A stretch of DNA of 64,000 nucleotides from Marinifilum breve (GTDB lineage: Bacteria > Bacteroidota > Bacteroidia > Bacteroidales > Marinifilaceae), in assembly GCF_003202155.1 (NCBI RefSeq), contig NZ_QFLI01000009.1, positions 124,001 to 188,000 of the forward strand. Direction: 5' to 3'. A model generated the notes under the pieces. The model saw only the letters and a program-made list of their open reading frames with translations. It was not told where the DNA came from and searched no databases. The translations under genes and the position numbers were made by a program. Of the stretch, positions 1 to 8,500 are shown in pieces; the stretch's first letter is position 1; each line of letters begins with the position of its first letter.

Positions 1-962
1 AGGAAAACTATGCAACAGGTTATTCGGATTCTATCCGTAAGGAAAGAATGAATTTGCAACACGTAATGTTTTCGGGAAGTATAGGGAAAACCTACGCTGC
101 AGCAGTTTTGTACCAATTGGTTGAAGAGGGTAAAGTCGATTTAAAAGAGAAGTTTTTTAACTATTGCAAGGGGGAGTGTTGGTTGTCGAAATTGCCAAAC
201 ATTGGGGACATTACCGTTGAGATGCTTTTGCAGCACACCAGCGGTTTGCCACGCTATATCGAGAATGAGCAGCTGTGGATCGATATCAAAAATAATCCTG
301 ATAAGGTGTGGAGCTATAAGGACCGATTGCAGTATGCTTTTGATATGGAAGCGGTGCACAAGGCAGGCGAGGGCTGGGCGTATTCCGATACCAATTATTT
401 GCTGATAGGGATGCTAATTGAGAAGGTTACGGGCATGGATTACTACGAGGTGGTCAATGCGCGTATTTTGGCGCCGTTGGATTTTAAAGAAACCTACGGG
501 GCAACCCGTCGCGATGTTCCGAGATTGCCAATTGGCTATTCGGGTTTAGAAGATTTCTTTCACATGCCAAAGCAGATGGTGGTTGAGGGCAGGTATGCTT
601 TTAATCCGCAAATGGAGTGGACTGGCGGAGGATATGCTTCCACTACATCCGACCTGGCAAAATGGGCCAAGTTTTACTACGAGGCGCTGCCATTTTCCAA
701 TGAAACGCTGCAGAAAATTGTTACGCCTAATCCCCATGGGGTTTTAAGCGAGTACGATTCCTATGGTATGGGCAGCTTTATTTTTAAAAGTGCGCATGGC
801 AAAGCCTATGGTCATACGGGTTTCGTTCCCGGATTTCGTTCCATATTCTTGTATTACCCGGAACAAAAAATTGCCGTGGCATTTCAAACCAATTGCGATA
901 CCTACAAAGGCAAAATGACCCTATTGCATTGTGTCGACGAAATTTTGAAGGCAGAGTTTTAA
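1..962 (+). CDS. Serine hydrolase, class C beta-lactamase-like family (5' end cut by window)
   Basis: The reading frame is open from the window edge (first full codon at base 3), so the N-terminus lies outside. An internal ATG at 48 is not the true start, because the residues just before it are in frame and precede the SxxK motif normally. The motif SGSIGK carries the nucleophile serine and general-base lysine. YSDTNYLLIG matches the YxN-type second motif region and GHTGF the third (KTG/HTG) motif. The family includes class C beta-lactamases, DD-peptidases and esterases; substrate cannot be told from sequence. This HTG subgroup is usually annotated 'serine hydrolase'. It ends 390 bases before the rhodanese gene and looks independent of it. 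Family call is firm, function is not. Confidence 0.9.
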   Translation, partial: ENYATGYSDSIRKERMNLQHVMFSGSIGKTYAAAVLYQLVEEGKVDLKEKFFNYCKGECWLSKLPNIGDITVEMLLQHTSGLPRYIENEQLWIDIKNNPDKVWSYKDRLQYAFDMEAVHKAGEGWAYSDTNYLLIGMLIEKVTGMDYYEVVNARILAPLDFKETYGATRRDVPRLPIGYSGLEDFFHMPKQMVVEGRYAFNPQMEWTGGGYASTTSDLAKWAKFYYEALPFSNETLQKIVTPNPHGVLSEYDSYGMGSFIFKSAHGKAYGHTGFVPGFRSIFLYYPEQKIAVAFQTNCDTYKGKMTLLHCVDEILKAEF

Positions 963-995
963 TGGATCATTGATTCCTGCTCATTTTCGAAATGA

Positions 996-1107
996 TTTTT
1001 TCCCTTTTAGGGAAAATCCTGATAAGGAAAAGGGTGTTTTTAAGAGAAATACAATCAAAAATACACCCTTCTGGCTGTCGCCATCTCCCCTGGAAGGGGA
1101 GAATTTA
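996..1107. repeat. Structured intergenic repeat, copy 1
   Basis: About 110 bases closely matching 5344-5456. It contains a hairpin with arms TTTTCCCT/AGGGAAAA, a small hairpin TCCT-GATA-AGGA, a long-range pairing AAGGGTG/CACCCTT, and a terminal hairpin CTCCCCT-GGA-AGGGGAG. The second copy differs at paired positions in a compensatory way (see findings). The rest of the 963-1356 gap holds AT-rich degenerate short repeats of the 'attgttcattgttta' kind at about 1200-1265 and no credible gene. Confidence 0.75.
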
Positions 1108-1356
1108 GAATTAAACGATTGTATATTTAATTCTCTGTCGAATTATTTTCAGGAAAATAAATGAGAATTAAGAGACACTGATTTCATTCTTACTCACATT
1201 TGCGTTTACTGATTAGTTCATTGATAATTGTTCACTGTTTATTGCTCATTGTTTACTGATAACTGATTTATTTTTTTTAATTTGGTAGTGGTTCAGAAAG
1301 GCCGTGAATAGAGCCTTTCAAGAGTTTTGTTCCCCTATATTATTAAACTATTGAAT

Positions 1357-1710
1357 ATGAATATTTTTACAAGCAATGATAATGGACCCAAAACAAGTTT
1401 TACTGCTTTGGAGTTGATGGAGGAGTTGGAAAAGGGTTCGGATATTTTACTGATCGACATTCGTGAACCGCATGAATTGGCGAAAGAAGGGATCGAGAAT
1501 TCCATTCACATTCCGATGGGAGAGATTCAAAATAAGATTCCTACCCTGCCTAAGGATAAGGACATTATTATTTTCTGCCATTTGGGATTTAGAAGCAAGC
1601 AGGTGAGAAATTACTTGCGCAAAATAGGCTTCCATAAGGTAGCGCATCTAAAAGGTGGATTGTACAGTTGGAATCGCCAACTAAAGAAAATGAAAGCTGA
1701 GACTTATTAG
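1357..1710 (+). CDS. Rhodanese-like domain protein (sulfurtransferase)
   Basis: Single rhodanese domain of 117 residues. The active-site loop FCHLGFRSKQ has the CxxGxR form with catalytic cysteine, so persulfide chemistry is possible. The LIDIREPHEL segment and the HIPMGEI segment are typical of small GlpE/PspE-like domains. ATG at 1357 is chosen; the frame extends 10 codons upstream only to a TTG. No signal peptide, so probably cytoplasmic. A close paralogue lies at 20521-20916. A terminator hairpin follows 30 bases downstream. Confidence 0.85.
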   Translation: MNIFTSNDNGPKTSFTALELMEELEKGSDILLIDIREPHELAKEGIENSIHIPMGEIQNKIPTLPKDKDIIIFCHLGFRSKQVRNYLRKIGFHKVAHLKGGLYSWNRQLKKMKAETY

Positions 1711-1739
1711 TCGTACTCAGCTTATTAAAGCATAAAAGG

Positions 1740-1773
1740 AAAGCTCAATAATTTGGTTTATTGAGCTTTCTTT
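1740..1773 (+). terminator. Rho-independent-type terminator after rhodanese gene
   Basis: Stem AAAGCTCAATAA / TTTATTGAGCTTT (about 1740-1769) with a short loop, then a T-rich stretch. It sits 30 bases after the rhodanese stop codon. A second shorter inverted repeat AGCTGAG/CTCAGCT (1695-1722) spans the stop codon. Confidence 0.7.
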
Positions 1774-1791
1774 ATCAACATTATTCAATAA

Positions 1792-1841
1792 CTATTTGGC
1801 AGGAGTTTCTACAACACTCATTGTGCCGAAATAGTAAATTC
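1792..1841 (-). pseudogene. Remnant of a second M56/BlaR1 gene 3' end
   Basis: About 50 bases read on the minus strand as RIYYFGTMSVVETPAK followed by a TAG stop. This closely matches the C-terminus RINYSGVMSVVETPAK of the intact M56 gene ending at 2128. Nucleotide identity is high through the stop codon, while upstream coding sequence is absent. This looks like the leftover 3' end of a duplicated gene. Confidence 0.6.
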
Positions 1842-2127
1842 GTTATATTAATTTTGATTTGCTCTAGCCGCATGGCTCATCCTTTTCCCATCGATGGAAA
1901 AGGATGCAAAAGATCTAGGGCGAGTAAGCTCAAACTACTTCTACTTGAAAACTTTAAGTGCGGCGGGGTGATCTTCGAACAAGTTCTCAGCTTCCCCGTC
2001 TTACTAAAAAGTTTTATGTGTATAAGTAGCTTGACCTTCCAATGCCCACTTTGGTCATTTGTAGATAATAGACCTTACGATGAGTAAGTTTAAAGGGCTA
2101 CCCACTGAGTCTACAGCTCTAAAATAA
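1842..2127. other. Non-coding stretch with an interrupted palindrome
   Basis: Open frames here do not look like protein. The visible structure is an 11-bp inverted repeat CATCCTTTTCC (1878-1888) / GGAAAAGGATG (1896-1906) around a 7-base loop. The segment lies between the M56 3' remnant and the intact M56 gene, so it may be an inserted or retained fragment. Its identity is not recognised; it could be another dispersed repeat with only one copy in this window. Confidence 0.4.
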
Positions 2128-3843
2128 TTACTTGGCAGGAGTTTCTACTACACTCATTACGCCGGAATAGTTAATTCTTTTGATGCCCGCATTTCGGAGT
2201 TGTCTTTTGATTTCTTCAATCGTCTCCATTTTGGTTGCCGGGTCGAGAACTCTGATTTCGGCGAGTAATGTGTTCTTATTGTTTAGAGCTTTAACTCTTT
2301 CCTCAATAAGATTTAAGGGACATTTTTTATAGTCTATAAAGATTCCTTCAGTGGTAACTCTTAGATCGATGGCATTTACAGAAACCTTAATAGCTGTAAA
2401 AGGTGCAATACGAATCGGAACTCTTTCATCAATTTCCAATTGCTGTGCATCCGACAATCGAAAGTAATCCTTGTTGAACAGCTTTTGTGCTTTTTCTGAT
2501 CGCACCTCCAGGTAAGCTTTCCCGAAGGATTGCATGCTCATGGCAACATCATCTTTTGGTGTGCCCCTGTCGATTTGATAGCTGATGGCAAGCTGGTTTA
2601 CCTTTGCCGATTTGCCATTGCTCAATTGGTTTTCAGTAGTTTCAGGATTGGCATTGTTCCAATAGTTTTTACCGCTGATAAATGATTTCACAATGGTTTT
2701 GAGCTCTGTTTTTGATACCAATTTCCCATTTGCCAGTAGATCACCACGTTTGTTTTGTAGTACAGCCAAAACATTCCTTTTTTTAATAGGTCCTGTTTGC
2801 CAACTTAAGTCGGGTTTGTGGGTAGGCTGTTTGCCATAGAAAACGCCGGCATTTAAATTTGCGATATTGTTGTGTCGCCATTCTTTCAGCCAGGATTCGC
2901 TATCATTGACCTGAACCATGAGCGCAGGCAGAGTATTTACCTTTTCACTTACTTTCGGATTGGCAAATGCTTGTAAAAGCAGAAATCCTGCAGGTAAAAA
3001 GAGTAGGGTTTTTGCAACGCTCCATCGTAAAAATTGTTTCTTTTTCATCATTTTAATTCTTTTTGAAATTGAACCTTGTTTGAAATGATTTGCTGAAGCA
3101 AAACGTCTTTTGCCTACAGCTTTTTCTAAAATCAACAGTTGATATTGTGTTGCATCGATGCCAGATTTGAGTACGGCCTGATCGGCCTGAAATTCGTGAA
3201 CCAGTTTTAACTCCTTTTTTAATAACCATGCAAATGGATTGAACCATTGCAGAAAACAAACCAGTTCCATTAAGATTACATCGTATGAATGATGCAGCCT
3301 TAAATGTGCTTCTTCGTGCAGAAGAATTGGAGTTTTATTGTTCTGGTAATCTTGTTTTGAGAGTACAATGTATTTCCAAAACGAGAATGCCTGTATGTTA
3401 TCTTGTACAATAGCCAGTAATAAATTCTTATAGGCTTGTATGTTGGCTTGCTTTAGCCATTTAAATATGCTTTTGTAGGATAGCAAGAAACGCAGGAACA
3501 GCAGAATCAGAACCAGTTGGTAAATCAACACATACCAATTTACCTGATGTGTGTGGCTGATTAGGCCTGTGGTTTCAAGAGTTGTGCTGTCGATCATTTT
3601 GGTTTCTACTAATGGCAATTCAATAAACTCTCGAACTTTAACCAATGGGGTAGAATCTATCTCGCTAGCGGGAATCATATTGGCCAATAGCGGAATTGTA
3701 AAAGCAGCACCTACCGATAGCAAGAGTACCAACCTTTTGTAGGCATGTCTCCCATCTCTACTCAACAACAATTTGAACAGAAGGTAGAAAAATGCCAGGC
3801 CAATACCTGTTTTTATCATGTATGTAATAAAACTAAACAGCAT
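2128..3843 (-). CDS. M56 family (BlaR1/MecR1-type) membrane metallopeptidase
   Basis: 571 residues. N-terminal membrane segments (about 1-22, 35-56, 102-122) precede the zinc site HEEAH (residues 176-180) with the later HEFQAD at 216-221, the usual M56 arrangement. A further membrane segment is at about 276-294. In the family the protease senses an envelope signal and leads to cleavage of the BlaI-type repressor. No penicillin-binding sensor domain is visible. Instead the C-terminal part (about 465-565) resembles an ExbD/TolR-type periplasmic fold by pattern only. The start overlaps the stop of the repressor gene by one base (TAATG), implying translational coupling. Confidence 0.9.
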   Translation of the reverse strand: MLFSFITYMIKTGIGLAFFYLLFKLLLSRDGRHAYKRLVLLLSVGAAFTIPLLANMIPASEIDSTPLVKVREFIELPLVETKMIDSTTLETTGLISHTHQVNWYVLIYQLVLILLFLRFLLSYKSIFKWLKQANIQAYKNLLLAIVQDNIQAFSFWKYIVLSKQDYQNNKTPILLHEEAHLRLHHSYDVILMELVCFLQWFNPFAWLLKKELKLVHEFQADQAVLKSGIDATQYQLLILEKAVGKRRFASANHFKQGSISKRIKMMKKKQFLRWSVAKTLLFLPAGFLLLQAFANPKVSEKVNTLPALMVQVNDSESWLKEWRHNNIANLNAGVFYGKQPTHKPDLSWQTGPIKKRNVLAVLQNKRGDLLANGKLVSKTELKTIVKSFISGKNYWNNANPETTENQLSNGKSAKVNQLAISYQIDRGTPKDDVAMSMQSFGKAYLEVRSEKAQKLFNKDYFRLSDAQQLEIDERVPIRIAPFTAIKVSVNAIDLRVTTEGIFIDYKKCPLNLIEERVKALNNKNTLLAEIRVLDPATKMETIEEIKRQLRNAGIKRINYSGVMSVVETPAK

Positions 3844-4208
3844 TATTTGTCTTTATTGTCTTCAATGTCCTGAATTAACCTTTTCAGCTCGTCGATGGAT
3901 AGTTTCTCTTCTTCAACGAACATGGATACTACTCTTTTGTATGAGTTGTCGAAGTATTTTTTAACCACATTCCCCATGGTTTTTTTGCGATATTCTTCTT
4001 CGGTAATGGCAGCATAGTAACGATGCGTTTTCCCGAAGGTCTCATGAGCTATGAATGACTTTTCCTCCAAAGCTCTCACCATGGTTGATAGGGTATTGTA
4101 GTGTAATTTCTGATCGGGAAAGATTTTCTGAAGTTCTTTTACAAACATGGGACCTTCGGCCCAAAATAACTTCATAATTTCCTCTTCTTTTTGTGTTAAC
4201 TTCTTCAT
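3843..4208 (-). CDS. BlaI/MecI/CopY family transcriptional repressor
   Basis: 121 residues, standard length for the family. The N-terminal winged helix (LTQKEEEIMKLFW ... LHYNTLSTMVRALEEKSFI) matches the BlaI/MecI pattern, followed by a helical dimerisation part. ATG at 4208 is chosen because the frame upstream adds seven non-family residues. It is first in a two-gene operon with the M56 sensor. Three near-identical palindromes directly upstream (4234-4291) are the expected autoregulatory operator. The signal is unknown: M56/BlaI pairs in this phylum are widespread and not specific to beta-lactam resistance. Confidence 0.93.
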   Translation of the reverse strand: MKKLTQKEEEIMKLFWAEGPMFVKELQKIFPDQKLHYNTLSTMVRALEEKSFIAHETFGKTHRYYAAITEEEYRKKTMGNVVKKYFDNSYKRVVSMFVEEEKLSIDELKRLIQDIEDNKDK

Positions 4209-4233
4209 TTCGCAAAATATTTTAATCAAATAT

Positions 4234-4291
4234 AACTATAAAATATAGTTTTACAACTATAAATACAGTTTAAAAACTATAAAATATAGTT
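4234..4291 (-). promoter_or_regulatory. Triple palindromic operator of the BlaI-type repressor
   Basis: Three copies of a 16-17-base palindrome: AACTATAAAATATAGTT at 4234-4250 (perfect 7-bp arms), AACTATAAATACAGTT at 4255-4270 (imperfect), and a perfect copy at 4275-4291. Centres are about 20-21 bases apart, two helical turns, consistent with cooperative dimer binding on one DNA face. The first copy is 26 bases upstream of the repressor start. Confidence 0.8.
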
Positions 4292-4463
4292 GATAAACAA
4301 TAAAAGCGAGCTGGAAGCTTCGAAAATACTAGGAAAAAGGCGATTGAGTTTTTTTTGATATTTCTATGGAAATATTTCTGAACTCAGGTTTCAAGATTGT
4401 CGCAAAGATTATTTTGGGTTAAATATCAGAGCTAAGTGCGACAATGAGTTGGGAGAATATTTA

Positions 4464-4501
4464 ACCCGGGGCGAGATTTGTTTTTCTCATTTACCCCGGG
4501 T
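4464..4501. repeat. Inverted repeat containing CCCGGG
   Basis: ACCCGGGG (4464-4471) and CCCCGGGT (4494-4501) form an 8-bp stem around 22 bases. It lies 48 bases past the end of the export operon on the minus strand and could end that transcript, but no T-run follows on either strand. The rest of 4292-4548 shows nothing recognisable. Confidence 0.4.
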
Positions 4502-4548
4502 ATTTAATGCTTTAAATTTGCAGCTATGAACTGCTAACTGTTCATTGT

Positions 4549-5256
4549 TTACACGAATTTCTCTCTTCGTTGCAGGTTGATTAAGCTCCACAGAATGGTA
4601 ATCAGCGAACCAATAATTAGCATCATTCGATTTTGGTACAATACATTTTGCCAGATGGTGTAGCTCATATCGCCCGGAACATTAAAAGGGTTTAGAAAAA
4701 TGTTCCATTTGCTGTATTGTAAAGGCTCGGCCAGTATCAGAAATACCAATCCTAAAACCACCATGACTACGGCTGCACCACTTGCATTTTTAATTAAAGT
4801 GGTGAACAGAAAGGCCAAACTTGCCAAAAACAGCAGACAATACATCAGCTCGTAAACCATATGGAATACATCAATTTTAATGACCAAAAACACCGTTAAC
4901 CACGACATTAAAAACATAAGCGATACCAGCAAAAGAATGCTTAATGCAAAACGTACCAGGTAAACTTTGTATCGGTAATTGGGAATTCCGAATAGAATTT
5001 CGAGCATTCGGGTATCCTTATCACTTTGAATGATATAGATCACCGGATAAAAGAGGATCAGTATTCCCGGGAAAATTAAACTCGAAAAAATATCCGACTC
5101 ATCGGGACTAGAATCTGTGAATAGCATGATGCCCATTACCATAAAGAAGAAGGCGAAGGCTGCTATCAGAAAATAGATGAATTTATTCGCAAATATGATT
5201 TTCACATTGTAGCGAACAAAGTCTGTTATGAGTTTTATTTGTTCTATTGTTTTCAT
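4549..5256 (-). CDS. ABC-2 type transporter permease subunit
   Basis: 235 residues with about six hydrophobic segments (for example near 27-48, 61-83, 104-130, 137-155, 162-180, 211-229) and no ATPase motifs. The pattern IIQSDKDTRMLEILFGIPNYRY followed by membrane segments is typical of ABC-2 permeases. ATG at 5256 is chosen: the upstream extension is encoded by a degenerate 'accacaaaggattc' type repeat and is not plausible protein. It is last in the minus-strand export cluster, 312 bases after the RND-ABC fusion. It is the natural candidate partner for that protein's C-terminal ATPase (inference). Confidence 0.75.
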   Translation of the reverse strand: MKTIEQIKLITDFVRYNVKIIFANKFIYFLIAAFAFFFMVMGIMLFTDSSPDESDIFSSLIFPGILILFYPVIYIIQSDKDTRMLEILFGIPNYRYKVYLVRFALSILLLVSLMFLMSWLTVFLVIKIDVFHMVYELMYCLLFLASLAFLFTTLIKNASGAAVVMVVLGLVFLILAEPLQYSKWNIFLNPFNVPGDMSYTIWQNVLYQNRMMLIIGSLITILWSLINLQRREKFV

Positions 5257-5343
5257 GTTTTTTGTTTTTAACCACAAAGGATTCTCAAAGTATTTCACGA
5301 AGTCGCACAAAGTTTAAACTTGCTCTAAGCTATTCTAGTTGAG

Positions 5344-5456
5344 TTTTTCCCTTCTAGGGAAAATCCCGACAGGGAAAAGGGTGAAATAAGAACAATATAA
5401 TCAAAAATACACCCTTCTGGCTGTCGCCATCTTCCCTGGAAGGGAAGAATTTCTAA
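5344..5456. repeat. Structured intergenic repeat, copy 2
   Basis: Second copy of the 996-1107 repeat in the same orientation, inside the 5257-5568 gap between the ABC-2 permease and the RND-ABC fusion gene. Same hairpins with compensatory changes: TCCC-GACA-GGGA and CTTCCCT-GGA-AGGGAAG. It is flanked by degenerate 'ctttgtgattctttgtt' / 'accacaaagg' motifs, a very common class of bacterial intergenic repeat, at about 5270-5310 and 5515-5560. Confidence 0.75.
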
Positions 5457-5568
5457 ATAATCGTTCTATTTTTTTTAAGCTATATTTCAATCCTTGATTC
5501 TCATAAATAGTTCATTTCTTCCTTTGTGATTCTTTGTTACATCCTTCGTTATTACTTCGTGGTTCAGT

Positions 5569-8500
5569 CTACACATTCATCATAGTAATTTTATTATCAC
5601 TTGTATCATTCAGCAAGCACAAATACGCATCTTCGAGATTTGCTTTGGTGTTAACCGCACCGTATCCCGGATCTTCATCCGATAGGCATCTTACTCGAAT
5701 ATGATCGTTATCACGCATATGATGAATAATCACGTGTTCTTTCTTAAACTGTTCAAATTCTTCAGGCGAAACCTTCAACATCCAAACCTTTTCATTGGCA
5801 ATACCTGCCATGTGAACGGGTTCACCTAGATATTTCAATTCTCCTTTTTTCATTACTGCCACTCGGTTACACGAACTTGCTACATCCTCGATAATATGTG
5901 TAGAGAAGATTACAATTCGCTTTTTACTCAACTCCACCAAAAGGTTTCTGAAGCGGATTCGTTCGCGAGGATCGAGACCAGCGGTAGGTTCATCTACCAC
6001 AAGAATTCTTGGCAGGTGAAGCAAGATTTGAGCAATTCCAATTCTCTGTTTCATACCACCCGAGAAGGATCCAATTTTTTCATCTTTGTTCTTGAGCATG
6101 TGTACTGCATCCAGCACGTATCTAACACGCTCTGTTCGTACTTCAGTATTGTGAATCTTTTTCAGGATTGCCATGTAGTTCAGAAAATCCCAGGCAGTCA
6201 TGTTCTCGTACATGCCAAATTCCTGCGGAAGGTAACCGATCAATCCTTGCAGTTCTTCGCGTTTTTCTCGTACATCAATTCCATTAATGGTGATTTGCCC
6301 GTAGCTCTGTTCAAGTATTCCACAAACAATACGCATTAGGGTTGATTTACCGGCACCGTTAGGTCCCAGCAATCCAAACATACCATTGCCAATGTCGAAA
6401 GAAACGCTCTTTACTGCTTTAAAAGGAACTTTCTGTTTCCCGATGATTGGGATAATCAACACAAATCGGTAGAAGAACTTGCGAATTCCTTTAAACCTTC
6501 CTGTTAATCGGTTGATGTTGATCTTTTCGCGATAAATTTTGTCTGACGTTTTCTTAATCAGCAATGCAAAATACCACAGTACTGCAACCGGAATGGTTAA
6601 TCCAATTAATTCGTATTTGCTATTGAAATAAGCCAATACAGCCAATGGGAAAATCCAGTAAATGAATTTATGGAACAGGTTGATTACGATTCTGCCCAAT
6701 TTGCTTTTGCCTTTTTCCACTAAGTGTTTTTTGTATTCCATAATAGGCGCCATGAAATACAAGAGCATAATTTGGAAGTTGATGGATAGCAGAATCAACC
6801 AAAATTTACTTTGCAAATGGAAATAGATGAAAAAGATCATGAAGGCGATAAGTGGCAACTGCCATATCAGGGTTAAGAAATCGCGCAAGCGTGTGTATGA
6901 GTGTTTTAATCCCAAACGTTCTCTTACTCTTAAACCAGATTTCCATTCACGCATAAATCTGCCATCCCAATCGTATATTTTTACAAGATTTCGGATCTGA
7001 ATGTGAAGTTCGTCATCGGCAGCAATTAGTTCTTCGTTGGCTTTGCGCAAACTTGCCTGTATAAAATAAATGCAGGCAGGTACCGATAACAGAAGTACCA
7101 ATAGATCGATAATTTGCCAGATTTTACTGTCTACCTCGGTGTATATGAAATAGGCTCCGGCTATCCAAATGCCAAATTGTATCACTTTAACCCATACTGG
7201 TTGATTGCGCATCCAGTTTAAGCTGGTTTGTAATCCGGTATAAAGCGTTGGGATGAATACCAAAGTTAAAATGGTACTTAAACTCAAACCTCCAATTACT
7301 GTAATGGCAAACGGAACACCAATTTGCGTTACATATTCAGCGCGTCCTAGTGCCAAAGGCATTAAGGCGATAATGGTGGTAATTGCTGTAATTAAAATCG
7401 GACGTATACGAGCCAATCCGGCCATCATTAAGGCTCTGGACTGTCGGTAGCCTCGTTTTCGAAGCACATTGGAATAATCGATCATGATGATTCCGTTGTT
7501 TACCACAATTCCCAGCAAAATAATCAGGCCTGTAAACACATTGGCATTCATCAATGAGGTTCCCGTAAGTATAAGGGCAACCAATGAACCAATGGCAGCC
7601 ATTGGTATGGAGAACATCATTACGATTGGCATATTAAACGATTCGAAAACCGATGCCAAAATCATGAAAATAAGAATAAATGCCATTAGGAATAGGAAGC
7701 CGAATTCGCCCAAACTGTTTTCTTCGTGAACAATTTCAACAGCCAATCCCGAAGGTAAGGTCATCCCACCAATGATTTCGTCGATTTCTACTCGTGCAGC
7801 AGTAAGAAGGTCTTTATCATCATTTACTTCATCAATAAACTGATAAGAAACCACCAGCTGTTTTTCCTGGTTGGTTCGCTTAATGGTAGACAAGCCATCG
7901 GTAAAGTTGAATTTACTGATGTTTTCCAATTCGAATTCTGCTCCTTGAGTTCCGCGAACGCTTAGCTTGCGCAGATCTTGTGCATTTCGTGTGATTTCAG
8001 GATTTTCACCAAGGGTTTTAATAACGATATCATACTCTTCGTTTCCTTCCTTAAATACAACATTACTCGAGAATTCTTTTTGGAAAGAGTTCAGCTCCGA
8101 TAGAACCGAGCTCACAGGAATATCATACAAGGCCATTACCTGCTTGTCCAATTCCAAAATCAGTTCAGGACGTTTGGAAGGAATGCGTATGTTCACATTT
8201 TTGATAGATGTAAGCTGGTTAAGGTAATAGTCCAAATCTTCCGAAAGGTCTAGCATCTTATCGAAGTTCTGCCCTTTAATAATCAGCTTTTCTTGTTGAC
8301 TACCGATCCCCAGCATTTCCATAAATGGATCGTCGCCACCGAAGCCATCGCCTCCGCCGCCGCCAAATCTTCTTCCTCGTGCCGGAGGTTCCCAGCTAAA
8401 AGAGGAGCGAGGCAATCCATCAAGGCGTTCCATGATGTTTTTCTTGATGCCAGGAATGCTTAAGTTTTGCTTTTCGCGATAATCATCCACCAAGCTAATG

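Noticed and set aside
970-1164. Small open frame after the serine hydrolase gene
   Set aside because: It lies inside the structured repeat (996-1107); the second copy of the repeat does not keep the frame.
1761-2087. 108-codon open frame on the plus strand
   Set aside because: It runs antisense through the M56 gene remnant and the palindrome; composition is not protein-like.
4464-4501. CCCGGG inverted repeat as a firm terminator
   Set aside because: No T-run follows on either strand; kept only as an inverted repeat.
6400-7250. RND-ABC junction as a simple frameshift or readthrough artefact
   Set aside because: The frame is continuous, the linker encodes well-formed membrane helices, and no stop or start-like boundary is seen; raw reads should still be checked.
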